In this document: positions 1 through 11,403 of the stretch, in pieces | Layout: every line of letters begins with the position of its first letter | Position numbering within the stretch: position 1 is the first letter of the stretch | DNA from: Perca fluviatilis | Taxonomy: Eukaryota; Chordata; Actinopteri; Perciformes; Percidae | Length of the DNA: 64,000 nucleotides | Direction: 5' to 3' | NCBI RefSeq assembly: GCF_010015445.1 | Contig: NC_053119.1 | Span: 41,971,222 to 42,035,221 of the forward strand | Made by a program: the position numbers and the translations under genes | Notes under the pieces: model-generated | Seen by the model: only the letters and a program-made list of their open reading frames with translations | What the model was told of the DNA's origin: nothing | Database searches by the model: none

Positions 1-119
1 CAGAACAATGGCAAAATGAAAATAAATTACAACACAAACTCCTCTGTTAGATCAGAGATATCAAATTGGCTGAATATCTCAAAACAAAAAATCCAAAAGA
101 AATATGAATTTTAACAAAA

Positions 120-428
120 TCCAGAGTCAGTGACCATGAGCTTGAAATTGAAAGAGGTCGACATTTAAAAGTGTGGAGACCAAGAGAGGAACGAGTCTGT
201 ACTCACTGCCACCAGGATATCGAAACAGAATTACATTTCCTATGTACATGTCCCAAATATGAAGGCTTAAGAACCAAATATTTCCAAAAATTCGAAAAAC
301 ATATACCAGGCTTCACTACCTACACTGAGGACAAAAAATTTCCTTTTTTATTAGGGGAAGATAAAAACACGCCATGGCTAGCAGCTAAATATGTCTTCTC
401 CTGCCACAATACAAGCAACAATAAATAG
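120..428 (+). pseudogene. LINE reverse-transcriptase C-terminal fragment
   Basis: The plus frame from about 120 is open to the stop after 428 and reads as the C-terminal tail of a non-LTR retrotransposon ORF2. It has a charged segment (HELEIERGRH) followed by a zinc-knuckle-like C-x2-C, then an ETELHFLCTCPKYEGLR segment, a pattern common at the end of fish LINE polymerases. Nothing of the polymerase core is in the window because the element runs off the left edge. The clade is not determinable. An AG-rich microsatellite (about 489-505) follows. This is a dead 3' fragment, not a host gene. Confidence 0.6.
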
Positions 429-1093
429 AGAATTGTATAGATTATCATTTATTTTTTAATTTATTATTATATATATATTATATTTATTAGAGAGAGAGAG
501 AGAGACTCGCTTTATTAGATAATAAGAAGCCCTTTGTATATTTGGCAGATAAAATTAAATGTTGACATCATGTGTAAACATAGAACACAGAACTCCTCTA
601 ACTCTTCTAATGTTAAAAGAACTACAGTATTCGTCCTGTGTTTCCCATGAGAGCTAAAGACAGAATTGTAACTGGAGGCGTTGGGATTTGTCATTCAGCA
701 GAGGTTAAACCCCACCTATTAGTGTGGGGTCGGAGTAGCACGCAGATAAAGATTTCCTGTTGTGTGGTGTCAAAAAATCAATAGCTCCGCCGCGATTTGC
801 TCATTTGATATCAACAATAGTCTTTTTAAAAATCAATTAGGCCGGATAGAGGAGAACATTCAGTGTTGGGTTACACCGTTCTTTTTTTCCTTTATTTCTC
901 ATTGATATCCAACCAGGCAGGCTGTTTGTTGAGGCCACTTGTTCCTATTGGATGACAAGGTACGATGCCCTTATGCATGGTTATGCATAATGGTTTTTGC
1001 ATATGTGATCCCTTGCACACCATGCTCAGTTGGCCTACACAATGTTAGACTTCACCTCTACACACACAAAAAGTTTACAGACTGACTCCAAAA

Positions 1094-1592
1094 ATGAAGA
1101 AAAAAAACCGGTTACCTCTTATTATATATATATATAAGGTTCTAGTTCTGACATATAAAGCATTGCATGGTCAGGCGCCTGCTTATATCTCTGACCTGCT
1201 CCAGCCGTACATCACTACCAGGTCACTCAGGTCTTCTAACCAGGGACTACTGGTGGTCCCTCGCACTCGTTTAAAGACTAAAGGTGACCGTTCTTTCGAA
1301 GTGGTAGCTCCGACCTTGTGGAACGCTCTTCCTGTTAACTTACGTTCTGCAATCTCGGTTGACGCTTTCAGAAAGCATTTGAAAACATACTTGTTCCAAA
1401 TGGCTTTTGTCTCATGTTTGTAAATTTGGGGTTTTTTGAACCCTCACTCAAACTGCATTTATTGTTGCTTGTTCATTTTCTGTTTTGGATTTTAATGTTT
1501 TTTTTTTTAATCAAATGTCTTTTGTGTGAAGCACTTTGTGACTATGTCTGGGAAAGGTGCTATATCAAATAAATTACTTACTTACTTACTTA
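1094..1592 (+). pseudogene. L2/CR1-like LINE 3' fragment with ACTT tail
   Basis: The translation 1094-1423 contains LTYKALHGQAPAYISDLL, a PRTRLKTKGDRSFEVVAPTLWNALP segment and VDAFRKHLKTYLF. This is the standard C-terminus of fish L2/CR1-group reverse transcriptases. It is followed by an AT-rich 3' UTR with the typical 'gaagcactttgtgacta...gctatat' end and a short ACTT repeat (about 1573-1592) as 3' tail. Only the last ~500 bp is present, as expected of a 5'-truncated insertion. The first codons (1094 on) are not a genuine start. Confidence 0.75.
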
Positions 1593-1631
1593 TTAGGGTA
1601 TCTAGACATTTCCTTTTAAGTAATCAACTTT

Positions 1632-2115
1632 AAAATACTCTTGGTTTATAAAGCACTGCATGGTATAGGGGTAACATGCTACAACCTCTCAGAAGATCTG
1701 GAACAGGTCTGCTTACTTGTTACCCAGAGTCTACAACTAAACAGGAAGAAGCAGCATTCAGTTTTTATGCACCACATATCTGGAACAACCTCCTAGAAAA
1801 CTTGAGGTCTGCCCAACCCTTTTTCTCAACTTTTCTGTTGGCCACTGACTTTTATTAAATCAGATGTGGCACTATTTATTTATATTTTGCACTGCAATGT
1901 TACTGCACTGTAATTTGTATTCTCCTGTTTTATCTGATTTATTCTGTTGGTGCATATTTTTGTTCCATTTTATTTTACTCTTTCAAATCCTATTTTAATG
2001 TCTGTAAATATTGTTTTCATTTTGCCTTGTGTTTCTTTTCATAATGCCTTTTATGTTATGTAAAGCACTTTGAATTGCCTTCAAAGGAGCGATACAAATA
2101 AACTTGCCTTGCATT
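1632..2115 (+). pseudogene. L2-like LINE 3' fragment, second copy
   Basis: A second, more decayed tail lies directly downstream. It shows a LVYKALHG-like start, then EEAAFSFYAPHIWNNL and LRSAQPFFS in the frame at 1676-1858. The 3' UTR ends in 'gtaaagcactttgaattgcc...gatacaaataaa' with a TTGCC-type tail. The tail matches the copies at 52371-52552 and 57600-58053 better than the copy at 1094, so it is a different subfamily from its neighbour. Confidence 0.7.
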
Positions 2116-2804
2116 TTACAGACCATATCCATCATGCAAACAGTTTTGATTAAGACAAAATGATCATCTAATTTGAGCCCAATCATTTATACTGTTGAAG
2201 TGTTCCAGTCTGAAAGAGCAACTCTGTTGTGAGATCATTGTTATTACAACAACAGTTTTTGCTAAATTCAAGATTGAATTCTATTTTATATTATTGCTCT
2301 GGTAGCACTTACAATACCTAATCCTTTATCTCTGTTTTATAATGTACAGCACAAAATGAGGTTTAGCCATTCACATACACACATGTGAAGATACTGTAAA
2401 TAATTTTAAGAACAGAAAATTAAAGGGGACCTAAGCTACTCCCATGTGGGACCCCACATACTGTAACATATTTTTGCTTTTAAAAAAAAGCACCCCTTGT
2501 GAAAGTAATGACTGGCTCATTCTAGAAAGATTACATTTTATAAAATCAAGGACTATTGTTGTCAAACAAATTTATTGGAAATAAACATCTGAAGTGTCAT
2601 CATAAGCACTGGCAGCTTCCCAACAAGCTAAAAAATCTGCTTCTCCATCTTTGCCTAAGGGTACTGTTTTGGATTCTTTCCAAAGTTGCGAACCAAGTAA
2701 GTTTCCACCAAGTAAGCATTTATTAATAATGTGACATATCAGTTAAGATAACAGCTCACCTGCAGGTTTAATTAATTTTCCTTCAAAGTGACTAAAACCA
2801 GGAA

Positions 2805-3254
2805 AAGACAACACTTGTGTCATATTACGATATCCAAAATCTAAGACGATATCTAGTCTCATATCACAATATCGATATATTGCCCAGCTCTAATTCAAGT
2901 CTACTGAACATGTAGCCCTACTAGAAATAATATGAGGGACTAAAGTGTTATTTTATACGTAATCATGTAGATTAATTGTTGTTCTCAGTTGCTACATCTC
3001 CAGGTATAAAGGATGCATTACAGTAAAGTGATGTCATTTTCTGACCTTACCAGACTGTTATAGCTGTTCTATTATTTGCCTTTACCTTAGTCATTATATC
3101 CACATTACTGATGATTATTTATCTAAAATCTCATTGTGTAAATATTTAGTGCAAGCACCAATAGTCAACACTACAATATCGTTGCGGTATCGATATCGAA
3201 GTATTTGGTCAAAAATATCGTGATATTTGATTTTCTCCATATCGCCCAGCCTTA
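2805..3254. repeat. Two hAT-type MITE end fragments
   Basis: Two stretches rich in 'atatcg/cgatat' motifs end in 'atattgcccagctcta' (about 2894) and 'atatcgcccagcctta' (about 3254). These resemble right ends of short nonautonomous hAT elements common in fish. No matching left ends or target duplications could be located, so they are decayed or truncated. The rest of 2116-4030 is AT-rich sequence in which I recognise nothing else. Confidence 0.4.
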
Positions 3255-4030
3255 ATCTGAATCATTCTTTTTGTTGTTAAATAAAGTTAAATCTTTAGTA
3301 ATGTTGTGAGTCTTGATGATGGCTTCACTTCACTGTTACTTAAACTTTTACTTTTATTTCTTTAACATTTTTGGTTTGTTCTTTGTTTCTGTTTTAATGT
3401 AATTTAAAAGTGTAACCCTATTTCTTAACTTAAGGTATCTTTCTGGAAGTCTACATGATAGATGTGCTACTTTTTAGGCTTTATCTCTTTAAAACAAAAG
3501 CTAAACTCATCATTAAGCCATGATGCTATGTTACATTTACGACCTTTGCAGACTTATGCATGCATGTGCAACAAATAACTTCATCAAGGTATCTATAAAT
3601 ATTACTCCCAGTTCCTGCCTAAGGCATTTTTGCCTTCCTAGTTAAAACTGAGGACAAACGTACTGAAATGGTAGTCTTACAGTGTTTCTGCTTTATTATC
3701 TCATACATGGCGAGTCCAGAGATAAAAGAATAGCTTTTAAAGTGGAAAAAACAAACCGTAAAATAAATTAAAATGTTACTGATCCAAAAGAACAATATCC
3801 TCACCATTGCTGTGGTCTCACCTAACAGCTATCTGCCACCTTCAGCTCTGTACTCTCTCACTCGGCCAAACAACACACACACACAATCGGTTAATTGCGT
3901 TAGTCATTTCATTAATGGCGGACTGATTGTTTTATTGTGTTGGCTCGTCAAAGAGGCCTGGACGCCCCAGTGGCTGCTGAAGCGTCCGTATTGATAAGCT
4001 TTTGTGTGTATGTGTGTAGCTGGTGACAGG

Positions 4031-4086
4031 GTGTATGTTGGTGTGTGTGTGAGTGTGTGAGTGTGTGAGTGTGTGAGTGTGTGAGT

Positions 4087-4143
<57 letters not shown>
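4031..4143. repeat. Compound microsatellite (GT)n/(GAGT)n/(GA)n
   Basis: GT-rich repeats with interspersed GAGTGT units pass into about 27 GA dinucleotides. Long translations over this tract are artefacts of the repeat. Confidence 0.95.
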
Positions 4144-4147
<4 letters not shown>

Positions 4148-4164
4148 TGTGAGGTAGTGTAGAT

Positions 4165-4520
4165 TAGGGTTGCAACTAATGATTATTTTCCTAGTTGATT
4201 AATCTGTTGGTTATTTTCTAGACTAATCGATTAGTTGTTTGTTCTATAAAAAGTCAGAAAATGGTAAAAAATGTCAATCATTGTTCCAAAGCCCAATATG
4301 ACGTCCTCAAATGTCTTGTTTTTTCAACAACTCAAAGATATTAAGTCATAGAGGAGTGAAGAAACTAGAACATATCTTACATTTGAGAAGCTGTAATCAG
4401 AGAATTTTTACTTTTTTTCATAAAAAATGGCTCAAACTGATGTTTTGATTATCAAATTAGTTGGCCATTAATTTAATAGTTGAGAACTAATCGATTATTC
4501 GATTAATCTTTGCAGCTCTA
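4165..4520. mobile_element. Nonautonomous hAT-like MITE
   Basis: The element starts TAGGGTTGCAACTAATGATT and ends in the inverse of TAGAGCTGCAAAGATTAATC, so the termini are imperfect inverted repeats. The interior is rich in 'aatcgatta' and has no coding capacity. The flanking octamers gtgtagat and gagtgaat match at only 5 of 8 positions, so the target duplication is decayed or the borders are off. The family is common in fish genomes. Confidence 0.65.
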
Positions 4521-5463
4521 GAGTGAATACAGTGGAGCTGGTTGATATTGACAGCAAGCCCATCCAGCCTTGTGTTTTTGGGAATGGGTCGTCTAGCACT
4601 GACGGAAAGAATGATGTGTTTGCATGTGTACTACGTCCACAGCACAGTGTATAACAGCAATGGGGGTAGTATCATACATAGTAGTGAGGGTAGGAGCAGC
4701 CAGTGCAGCCATGTCGATAAGGAGCGCTGGGTTATTATGCAGGTCTGTGGTGGGCAGGAGGGGTAATTAACAGGGATTATGATTGTTGGAGGCCTCGTGT
4801 TACCCCAGTAGACACAGCTAACCTGCTGAGATTAGCAAGCAGCACTCATTAGTGGCGGTGCACCGATAGCACTTTCTTTCTACCAATGTGTAAAAATGCA
4901 GTGTTTTATTAGACAGACTCCTTGACAACTTGATCTACAGTCATTAATGCTGAGCCCATAATTAACCAGTTAGACTCTTTGCATTTACATACGTATATGT
5001 ACATTTTCTTACATTTTTTAATCAGATGATGACCATAATAATGATGTGTGATGATAGAAAAATATATCGTTTTAACATTCTAACTCGGGTAGATGGTGGA
5101 GTCCCACCACAACTATAACAACAATATTGTTTAAGAGTGATGTGATGAACGATAGAAACCCTGACAGCCAATCAAAATTCATCTGAATTTACAACATGAC
5201 ACGGCAGATGACAATGTGGAGAGCTGTTGCATTTGTTGCAAACAGGTGGGTCAGTGGCGTGGTGGGACTTTTCCACTTGGTAGGGCTATGATCCTTTTAC
5301 TTAGCTCTGTGTATTTTTGGATTTTCATTTTCTCCCCTTTAATGTCTAACCTGTCCTATGAAATAGAAAATGCCAAACAAAAATGAATAATCTTCATTAG
5401 TACTTGTCACAGAAAACACTGAGAGTGAATCTTGTGTTTTGGATGTTTATCATACTATATATA
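4521..5463. other. Unassigned non-coding stretch
   Basis: No coding frame with family resemblance, no paired terminal repeats and no splice-bounded exon were seen here. The sequence has ordinary AT-rich intergenic or intronic composition and ends in a short TA-rich run at the Tc1 insertion site. Confidence 0.5.
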
Positions 5464-7090
5464 CAGTGCCCTGGCGAAAGTATTCGTCCCCTTGAACTTT
5501 TCGACCTTTTGCCACATTTCAGGCCTCAAACATAAAGATATAAAACTGTAATTTTTTGTGAAGAATCAACAACAAGTGGGACACAATCATGAAGTGGAAC
5601 GAAATTTATTGGATATTTCAAACCTTTTAAACAAATAAAAACTGAAATATTGGGCGTGCAAAATTATTCAGCCCCTTAAGATAATACTTTGTAGCGCCAC
5701 CTTTGCTGCGCGATTACAGCTGTAAGTCGCTTGGGGTATGTCTCTATCAGTTTTGCACATCGAGAGACTGACATTTTTGCCCATTCCTCCTTGCAAAACA
5801 GCTCGAGCTCAGTGAGGTTGGATGGAGAGCGTTTGTGAACAGCAGTTTTCAGTTCTTTCCATAGATTCTCGATTGGATTCAGGTCTGGACTTTGACTTGG
5901 CCATTCTAACACCTGGATATGTTTATTTGTGAACCATTCCATTGTAGATTTTGCTTTATGTTTTGGATCATTGTCTTGTTGGAAGACAAATCTCCGTCCC
6001 AGTCTCAGGTCTTTTGCAGACTCCATCAGGTTTTCTTCCAGAATGGTCCTGTATTTGGCTCCATCCATCTTCCCATCAATTTTAACCATCTTCCCTGTCC
6101 CTGCTGAAGAAAAGCAGGCCCAAACCATGATGCTGCCACCACCATGTTTGACAGTGGGGATGGTGTGTCCAGGGTGATGAGCTGTGTTGCTTTTACGCCA
6201 AACATAACGTTTTGCATTGTTGCCAAAAAGTTCGATTTTGGTTTCATCTGACCACAGCACCTTCTTCCACATGTTTGGTGTGTCTCCCAGGTGGCTTTTG
6301 GCAAACTTTAAACAACACTTTTATGGATATCTTTAAGAAATGGCTTTCTTCTTGCCACTCTTCCATAAAAGCCAGATTTGTGCAGTATACGACTGATTGT
6401 TGTCCTATGGACAGAGTCTCCCACCTCAGCTGTAGATCTCTGCAGTTCATCCAGAGTGATCATGGGCCTCTTGGCTGCATCTCTGATCAGTCTTCTCCTT
6501 GTATGAGCTGAAAGTTTAGAGGGACGGCCGGGTCTTCGTAGATTTGTAGTGGTCTGATACTCCTTTCATTTCAATATTATCGCTTGCACAGTGCTCCTTG
6601 GGATGTTTAAAGCTTGGGAAATCTTTTTGTATCCAAATCCAGCTTTAAACTTCTCCACAATAGTATCTCGGACCTGCCTGGTGTGTTCCTTGTTCTTCAT
6701 GATGCTCTCTGCGCTTTACACGGACCTCTGAGACTATCACAGAGCAGGTGCATTTATACGGAGACTTGATTACACACAGCTGGATTCTATTTATCATCAT
6801 TAGTCATTTAGGTCAACATTGGATCATTCAGAGATCCTCACTGAACTTCGGAGAGAGTTTGCTGCACTGAAAGTAAAAGGGGGCTGAATAATTTTGCACG
6901 CCCCATTTTTCAGTTTTTATTTGTTAAAAAAGTTTGAAATAGCCAATGAATTTCGTTCCACTTCATAATTGGGACCCACTTGTTGTTGATTCTTCACAAA
7001 AAATTACAGTTTTATATCTTTATGTTTGAGGCCTGAAATGTGGCAAAAGGTCGAAACGTTCAAAAAGGCGAATACTTTCGCAAGGCACTG
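5464..7090 (-). mobile_element. Tc1-like DNA transposon, long inverted repeats
   Basis: The outer ends are CAGTGCCCTGGCGAAAGTAT at 5464 and its near-perfect inverse ending at 7090. Each is flanked by the TA target dinucleotide (5462-5463 and 7091-7092), as expected of Tc1/mariner. The inverted repeats extend for about 200 bp (through the 'tgaataattttgcacgcc' motif). The 1,627-bp length is normal for Tc1. The transposase lies inside on the minus strand and is broken. The element sits beside a TA microsatellite. Confidence 0.95.
5676..6700 (-). pseudogene. Tc1-type transposase pseudogene (DD34E)
   Basis: Read on the minus strand, the start codon (bases 6700-6698) opens MKNKEHTRQVRD and a helix-turn-helix region. 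The frame is stopped early by TGA where relatives have Trp, near 6560. A second break, a frame change, lies near 6310-6330. The catalytic half (6272-5676) is intact and shows the first Asp in LWSDETKIELFG, the GGGSIMVWACFS block, the second Asp in FQQDNDPKHKAK, and the Glu in SPDLNPIENLW, the DD34E arrangement. With one nonsense change and one frameshift it cannot make a working enzyme. Confidence 0.9.
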
Positions 7091-7092
7091 TA

Positions 7093-7147
7093 TGTGTGTG
7101 TGTGTGTATATATTTATATTTTATATATATTATATTATATATATATT

Positions 7148-7214
<67 letters not shown>
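7093..7214. repeat. (GT)n then (TA)n microsatellite
   Basis: A short TG run at the Tc1 border is followed by about 110 bp of TA/TATATTT repeats. The same array resumes at 8546-8578 after the hAT insertion. Confidence 0.95.
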
Positions 7215-7217
<3 letters not shown>

Positions 7218-8545
7218 GGCTGTCAGCGTTAATCGCGACGCGATTAAGGGCCGAGCATAACGCGTTAATTTTTTTTAAATGGCATTAATCGAATGCTGCC
7301 ATTTATTAATTTATTTTCACTTCACTCGGCTTCACGTCGTGCCTAACAGGCGACTATTTTGACCTTTTGCCGCACCTTTACTTATCATCAAGCTGCCATA
7401 CTTCCTCCTAACACATCCTCCTGCTGCAGGCTGCAGACATGATGGAGAAATGCAGCAGAAAACACAATTCTGAATGGCGCTTTTTATTTTCCAAAACTCC
7501 CAGACGGCTCAGTAGCGAAAGCCATATGCACATTGTGTAAAGTCGAATTAAAATATGACCGAAGCATGTCAAGCTGGAGCTACCAGCTACGAGCTAAGCA
7601 TAGTCCAGTTAACGTGACTCAGGTTGATGCTAGTGGGCTCAGGCAAAGCTCTATTTTGGAGAGTGCTACTCGCCGACCTGTTGATGAAACCAAAGTGCAA
7701 ACGCTGTCTCATCAACCGGTGATCACTGGACGTCAGTGAGTAATCCAAATTATTTAGAAGTTCATGCACACTATATTGACTCTGGTAAATAGGGTTGGGT
7801 ACCGAAACGTGCCGACCTAAACGATAGTAACGAGACCGAAATAAGAACGAAAATTTTGGTGCCTCATTTCGGTGCCTGACTTTACACTACACCTGACAGC
7901 AGGTAACGTTAGCCTACCTTTAGCTAGCAGCTGGATTAAACAGGGTTAAAATGCTGACAGCTAACGTTAAACAGTGTAAAGTGTGACTGTATTTCACTGT
8001 AGAGGATTCCTACACCGGGACCTAACAGTCTGCTCTGCAGCAGCTGCCGCTGTTGTAATTAAACAACACAGACGGTGCGTTCACTTAAAACAGGTAGCCT
8101 CATGGTGCATTCACAGTAATTGTAAAATACCATTTTCCCATCTGGTGGTTGTTTTTGTCGTTCAACAGCAATTTACTGGTGAAATAAGTTATTGTTATAG
8201 TTATTACATTATTATTAAATCTTTAATTTTGACCATATGGCCTTAGCAATAAACAAGTTGCTGACTGTTGTTTAGTACCCTTCTTTTTTCTTCTTTTGTT
8301 TACAGTAAATAAATAATAAACTAATACAAATCTTAAAGTCAAGTTCATAAAGTAACTTTCTTTGCATTCATTTGATTCCCAATCAAGATACACTGGTAAG
8401 AATTGCTTCCCATTGTTAATATGTACTTAAAAACAGTTCTGAAATGCAAAATAATAGAATTTTAATCATGTGATAAAACATGCGATTAATCGCGATTAAC
8501 TATAGAAATTCAGCGATTAAAAAAATGTAACGCTTGACAGCCCTA
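7215..8545 (+). mobile_element. hAT element inserted in the TA array
   Basis: The termini are TAGGGCTGTCAGCGTTA and, inverted, TAGGGCTGTCAAGCGTTA. The flanking octamers atatatat (7207-7214) and ataaatat (8546-8553) agree at 7 of 8 positions, consistent with the 8-bp duplication of hAT insertion. The element is 1,331 bp, too short for a full transposase, but keeps an N-terminal BED-finger remnant. The 'tagggttgggtaccgaaac' motif at 7792 suggests a fragment of another hAT MITE nested inside. Confidence 0.85.
7442..7739 (+). pseudogene. hAT transposase N-terminal BED-finger remnant
   Basis: From ATG at 7442 the frame reads MEKCSRKHNSEWRFLFSKTP. The continuation GSVAKAICTLCKVELKYDRS (about 7506-7565) followed by LRAKHS is in another frame, so a single-base length change sits near 7497-7505. 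Aromatic WRF, C-x2-C and H-x-(K)-H spacing fit a zf-BED domain, the DNA-binding N-terminus of hAT (ZBED-like) transposases. No RNase H-like catalytic domain follows before the 3' terminus. It is a decapitated transposase fragment. Confidence 0.7.
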
Positions 8546-8582
<37 letters not shown>

Positions 8583-9991
8583 TGTCACCAGCGTGACATT
8601 TTTACAAACACCTTACAAACATTTTATTTTACCCATAAATTTAAGACATGCACTTCTGACATCTTTTGAAATATTTTGTTTTTTTACTTTAATCCAGAGG
8701 TCAGCTTCTCCTTCAGTAGTGGATTTTAGTGTTAGGCCTGTCTATGTACACCTAGTGCACGTCAAAAGACACCATTAACACATTTGGATATTTAGGTTGG
8801 CCTCAATCCTGCCAAAACAATAAATGAGCCATTATATTCACCTAAAGGCATGCTTTCATGAAGGGATGTGATGCAACAGGTCATGAAAGGAATATGATAA
8901 TGCAAGTTCAGCCTTAATATCTGACAAACTAATGCTTGTGTTGGGCTTGTTTATAAGTTAATATCTGTGTTGGCTTACTGAGGTCAAATCCTTGCACTGT
9001 TTCACAATGAGGGTCAATTGAGCTGTTCAGGCTGATAAGAGTCTCATGTGATGAAGATTGGCCAATGGTACAGAGGCAGACAGGACATTGATGGAGTACT
9101 GAGATAAGGAGGGTCAGAGTGGCCAAACTGAGGCCCCATGGGACAGGAGGTAGGGTACTAGCTGGACAGATGCTGGACTTCAGACTCGGTAGCCAGCAGG
9201 TTAGACTGTCTGAGGAGTCATGTTTGGGTTGGCGCTTGACCTGGGACTGAAATCTGACACTGGCCCGACTTGAACCTGGAACATTTGTGTCCAAACCCCA
9301 ACAGAATTTGACAGCTATTATGTGTCAGGAGGCCATGCCCCAACAACCCAGCTATATCCTCTTTAATTTGGTGTTTTCTAATAAATAAATAAGACTAGGT
9401 TGTCTTGGATAATATTTGTGAAATGGAGCTCCACCCTAAACCTGAGTCATTCAATGAAAAATTCAGCCCAACCTGACCCAAGCACAACAGGTCAGGTCAG
9501 CTCTTGTTGCGTCTGGCATCAGTGTCACGCTCTCATGTGCACCAGGGCAAGAGAATGAAAAAGTAGTGCTGGTTACAGTGTGACATATAGCATGACTGGT
9601 AAGCAAATTGTGCCAGCAAGCACTTAGTAAAGCACATACAGTCATTTTTTCTGAGAGCACAGATGTGGTTGCATCAGTGTTGATGCTAATAAAACAGATA
9701 CTATCAGGTCTATCTGGTTCTGCAAAATGTGATTGCTGTGTGACCAGGGTGTCATTCATTACATTGTGTCATTGTAACTTTGGGCTGTGAGTTAAGGGAA
9801 ACATACCACTTCCTGTGTGACTGTCTTTCCAACAGCGAAACAATATTTCCAACCGCTATTTGACTTTAAGGACTCCTTTTTATTGAATTAATGTCTACTT
9901 CTCACTGCCTTGCATCCCTCCTACTTTCTTCCCTCAAACCACACTCCTTCCTGCTCCCTCCTCCTCCCCTCCATAACCCCAACCCCCCCAC
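8546..9991. other. Unassigned stretch upstream of GATA-motif cluster
   Basis: After the residual TA repeat (8546-8578) no gene, exon or bounded transposon was recognised. Open frames here (for example minus 8929-9294) have no family resemblance and no splice context. If the upstream zfpm1 exons lie outside the window, this is intronic. Confidence 0.45.
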
Positions 9992-10106
9992 CAGCTGTGG
10001 GAAAGCCATTTTATCAGCGTCTGTCCGTTGTTCTCTGGTGGGGATAGATACAGAGAAGATAGATGAGTGTTTTGACATGGAGAGTGTTAGACAAACACTC
10101 TTATCA
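9992..10106. promoter_or_regulatory. Candidate GATA/E-box regulatory cluster
   Basis: Within 115 bp there is an E-box CAGCTG (9992-9997), TTATCA (10011-10016), GGATAG (10042-10047), AGATAG (10057-10062) and TTATCA (10101-10106). Three of these are WGATAR motifs on one strand or the other, where about 0.2 would be expected by chance. The cluster lies about 1.2 kb upstream of the first recognised zfpm1 exon. GATA1 is known to promote FOG1 expression in mammalian erythroid cells, so a GATA-responsive intronic element would fit. This is inference from motifs only. Confidence 0.35.
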
Positions 10107-10871
10107 GGCCCGCCACTTTAGACCGACCCCCCGAAACAGTCGCCTGAACCATGGACGAGATGAGGAGGGGAGGGGTGAGCGGTGGGAGGAGAGCAGGGGA
10201 GGCAGCTTTTTACATGTGCGTTTTGATCACACAGAGAGGTGGACGGTCTTAACGAGAAAGCTTCCCACTGCAACACTCACTGACGCTCAAACTTTGTTCA
10301 TTTATCCTCAGATGTGCCGAGACTTCTCTAAACTACAGACCGCTGTTACTACTGCACTCAGACCTGTCTTAAGTTTTTAAATCGATGGATCAGTCCTCCA
10401 TGCCTCCCTGCTAACTGGCTCTATCTGGGCTGCAGCTGGCTCTGACCACAGTCGTCACTGCCATCCTTCTACAGTTATCAATTTGAGGAAGTACACAAGA
10501 AGTTTCCCCTGTTTGAACCAGCCATGACACAAAGTGCTCAGCTTGTATCAAACTCCCTCTGCTGTTGAGCTGTTGACAGTTTTTGCTGTATGGTTTGAAC
10601 TGCTGCAAGGGTTCAGGTCAAGTTCAAGCAACGTGCTGCTTCTTATATATTTTTATTTTGCCTGTCATGTGCTCTCTGCTAAATGCTATGGGTCATGTTT
10701 CAAACAGTAGGCCTTATACAGATTGAAACTGATATTTTGATTACATACCCTAGTTTCTACAATTACTTACTTTCTAATAAAGTAGTAATTAGTATGTTTT
10801 ATTTGTAAAAGTGATTTCAGACTGTGTATATAAAATTGAATGCTCACACATATTGATATAAAGACTGTAAT

Positions 10872-11098
10872 TAGGGCTGTTTTATTATGGAAAAACCCAT
10901 AATCACGATTATTTTGGTCAGTATTGAAATCATGATTATTTCCCATGATTACTCATTGTCTCTTGGAGAGAGGTTGCATTTATCAAAGTAAAAAAATAAG
11001 AGTTTACTTGCACAATGTCAATGTGACTCTTGTTTTTGTGATCGTTAGGAGCCGGAATCGTAATCGCGATTAAAATTTAGATTAATTGCACAGTCCTA
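10872..11098. mobile_element. hAT MITE with perfect 8-bp duplication
   Basis: The 227-bp element begins TAGGGCTGTTTTATTATGG and ends in the inverse of TAGGACTGTGCAATTAATC. It is flanked by identical octamers actgtaat at 10864-10871 and 11099-11106. There is no coding content. It ends 171 bp before the zfpm1 exon at 11270. Confidence 0.85.
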
Positions 11099-11269
11099 AC
11101 TGTAATCTATGAAATGTTTCTTCATCATATTTGTCATTTATGACACTGCCTGGATGATAACCAGTTGTTTAATGATAAGGTCGATATCTATGTATATTTG
11201 TCCAACCTACAGTCGGCTTATATCAGCTTCCCTGATGTCAACCGCTCCTCTCTTCTCTCTTTCGTCTAG

Positions 11270-11403
11270 ATGACCTGGAGTTAATTGAAGAAGGCGGTGA
11301 CAGCAGGGTGGTGGCTGGCAGGGACCTCCATCCAGACACAATGTGGGGCCCCTACCCAGGAATCCTCCAATCAGAGGGCAGCGCAGATGATCAGGAGACA
11401 GAG
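11270..11403 (+). CDS. zfpm1: zfpm1 exon, N-terminal PR-like region
   Basis: This is the first recognisable exon of zfpm1 (FOG1), a nuclear cofactor that binds the N-finger of GATA factors. A pyrimidine-rich tract ending in TCTAG precedes 11270, and GTAAGA follows 11403. The exon takes one base of a split codon from an upstream exon, then reads DDLELIEEGG, an HPDTMWGPYPG segment and QSEGSADDQETE, ending in phase 0. The 'DELE...WGPF/YPG' pattern is conserved in FOG1 and FOG2 and belongs to their PR/SET-like N-terminal region. The preceding exon(s), with the NuRD-binding N-terminal peptide known from the family, were not found in 1-11269 and are probably off the left edge. There is no start codon here; the protein is N-terminally incomplete in the window. 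Confidence 0.85.

Noticed and set aside
1..11269. First zfpm1 exon with the NuRD-binding N-terminus
   Set aside because: I looked for an MSRRK-type start followed by a donor and found none. The exon is most likely upstream of the window, but a very short exon could have been missed.
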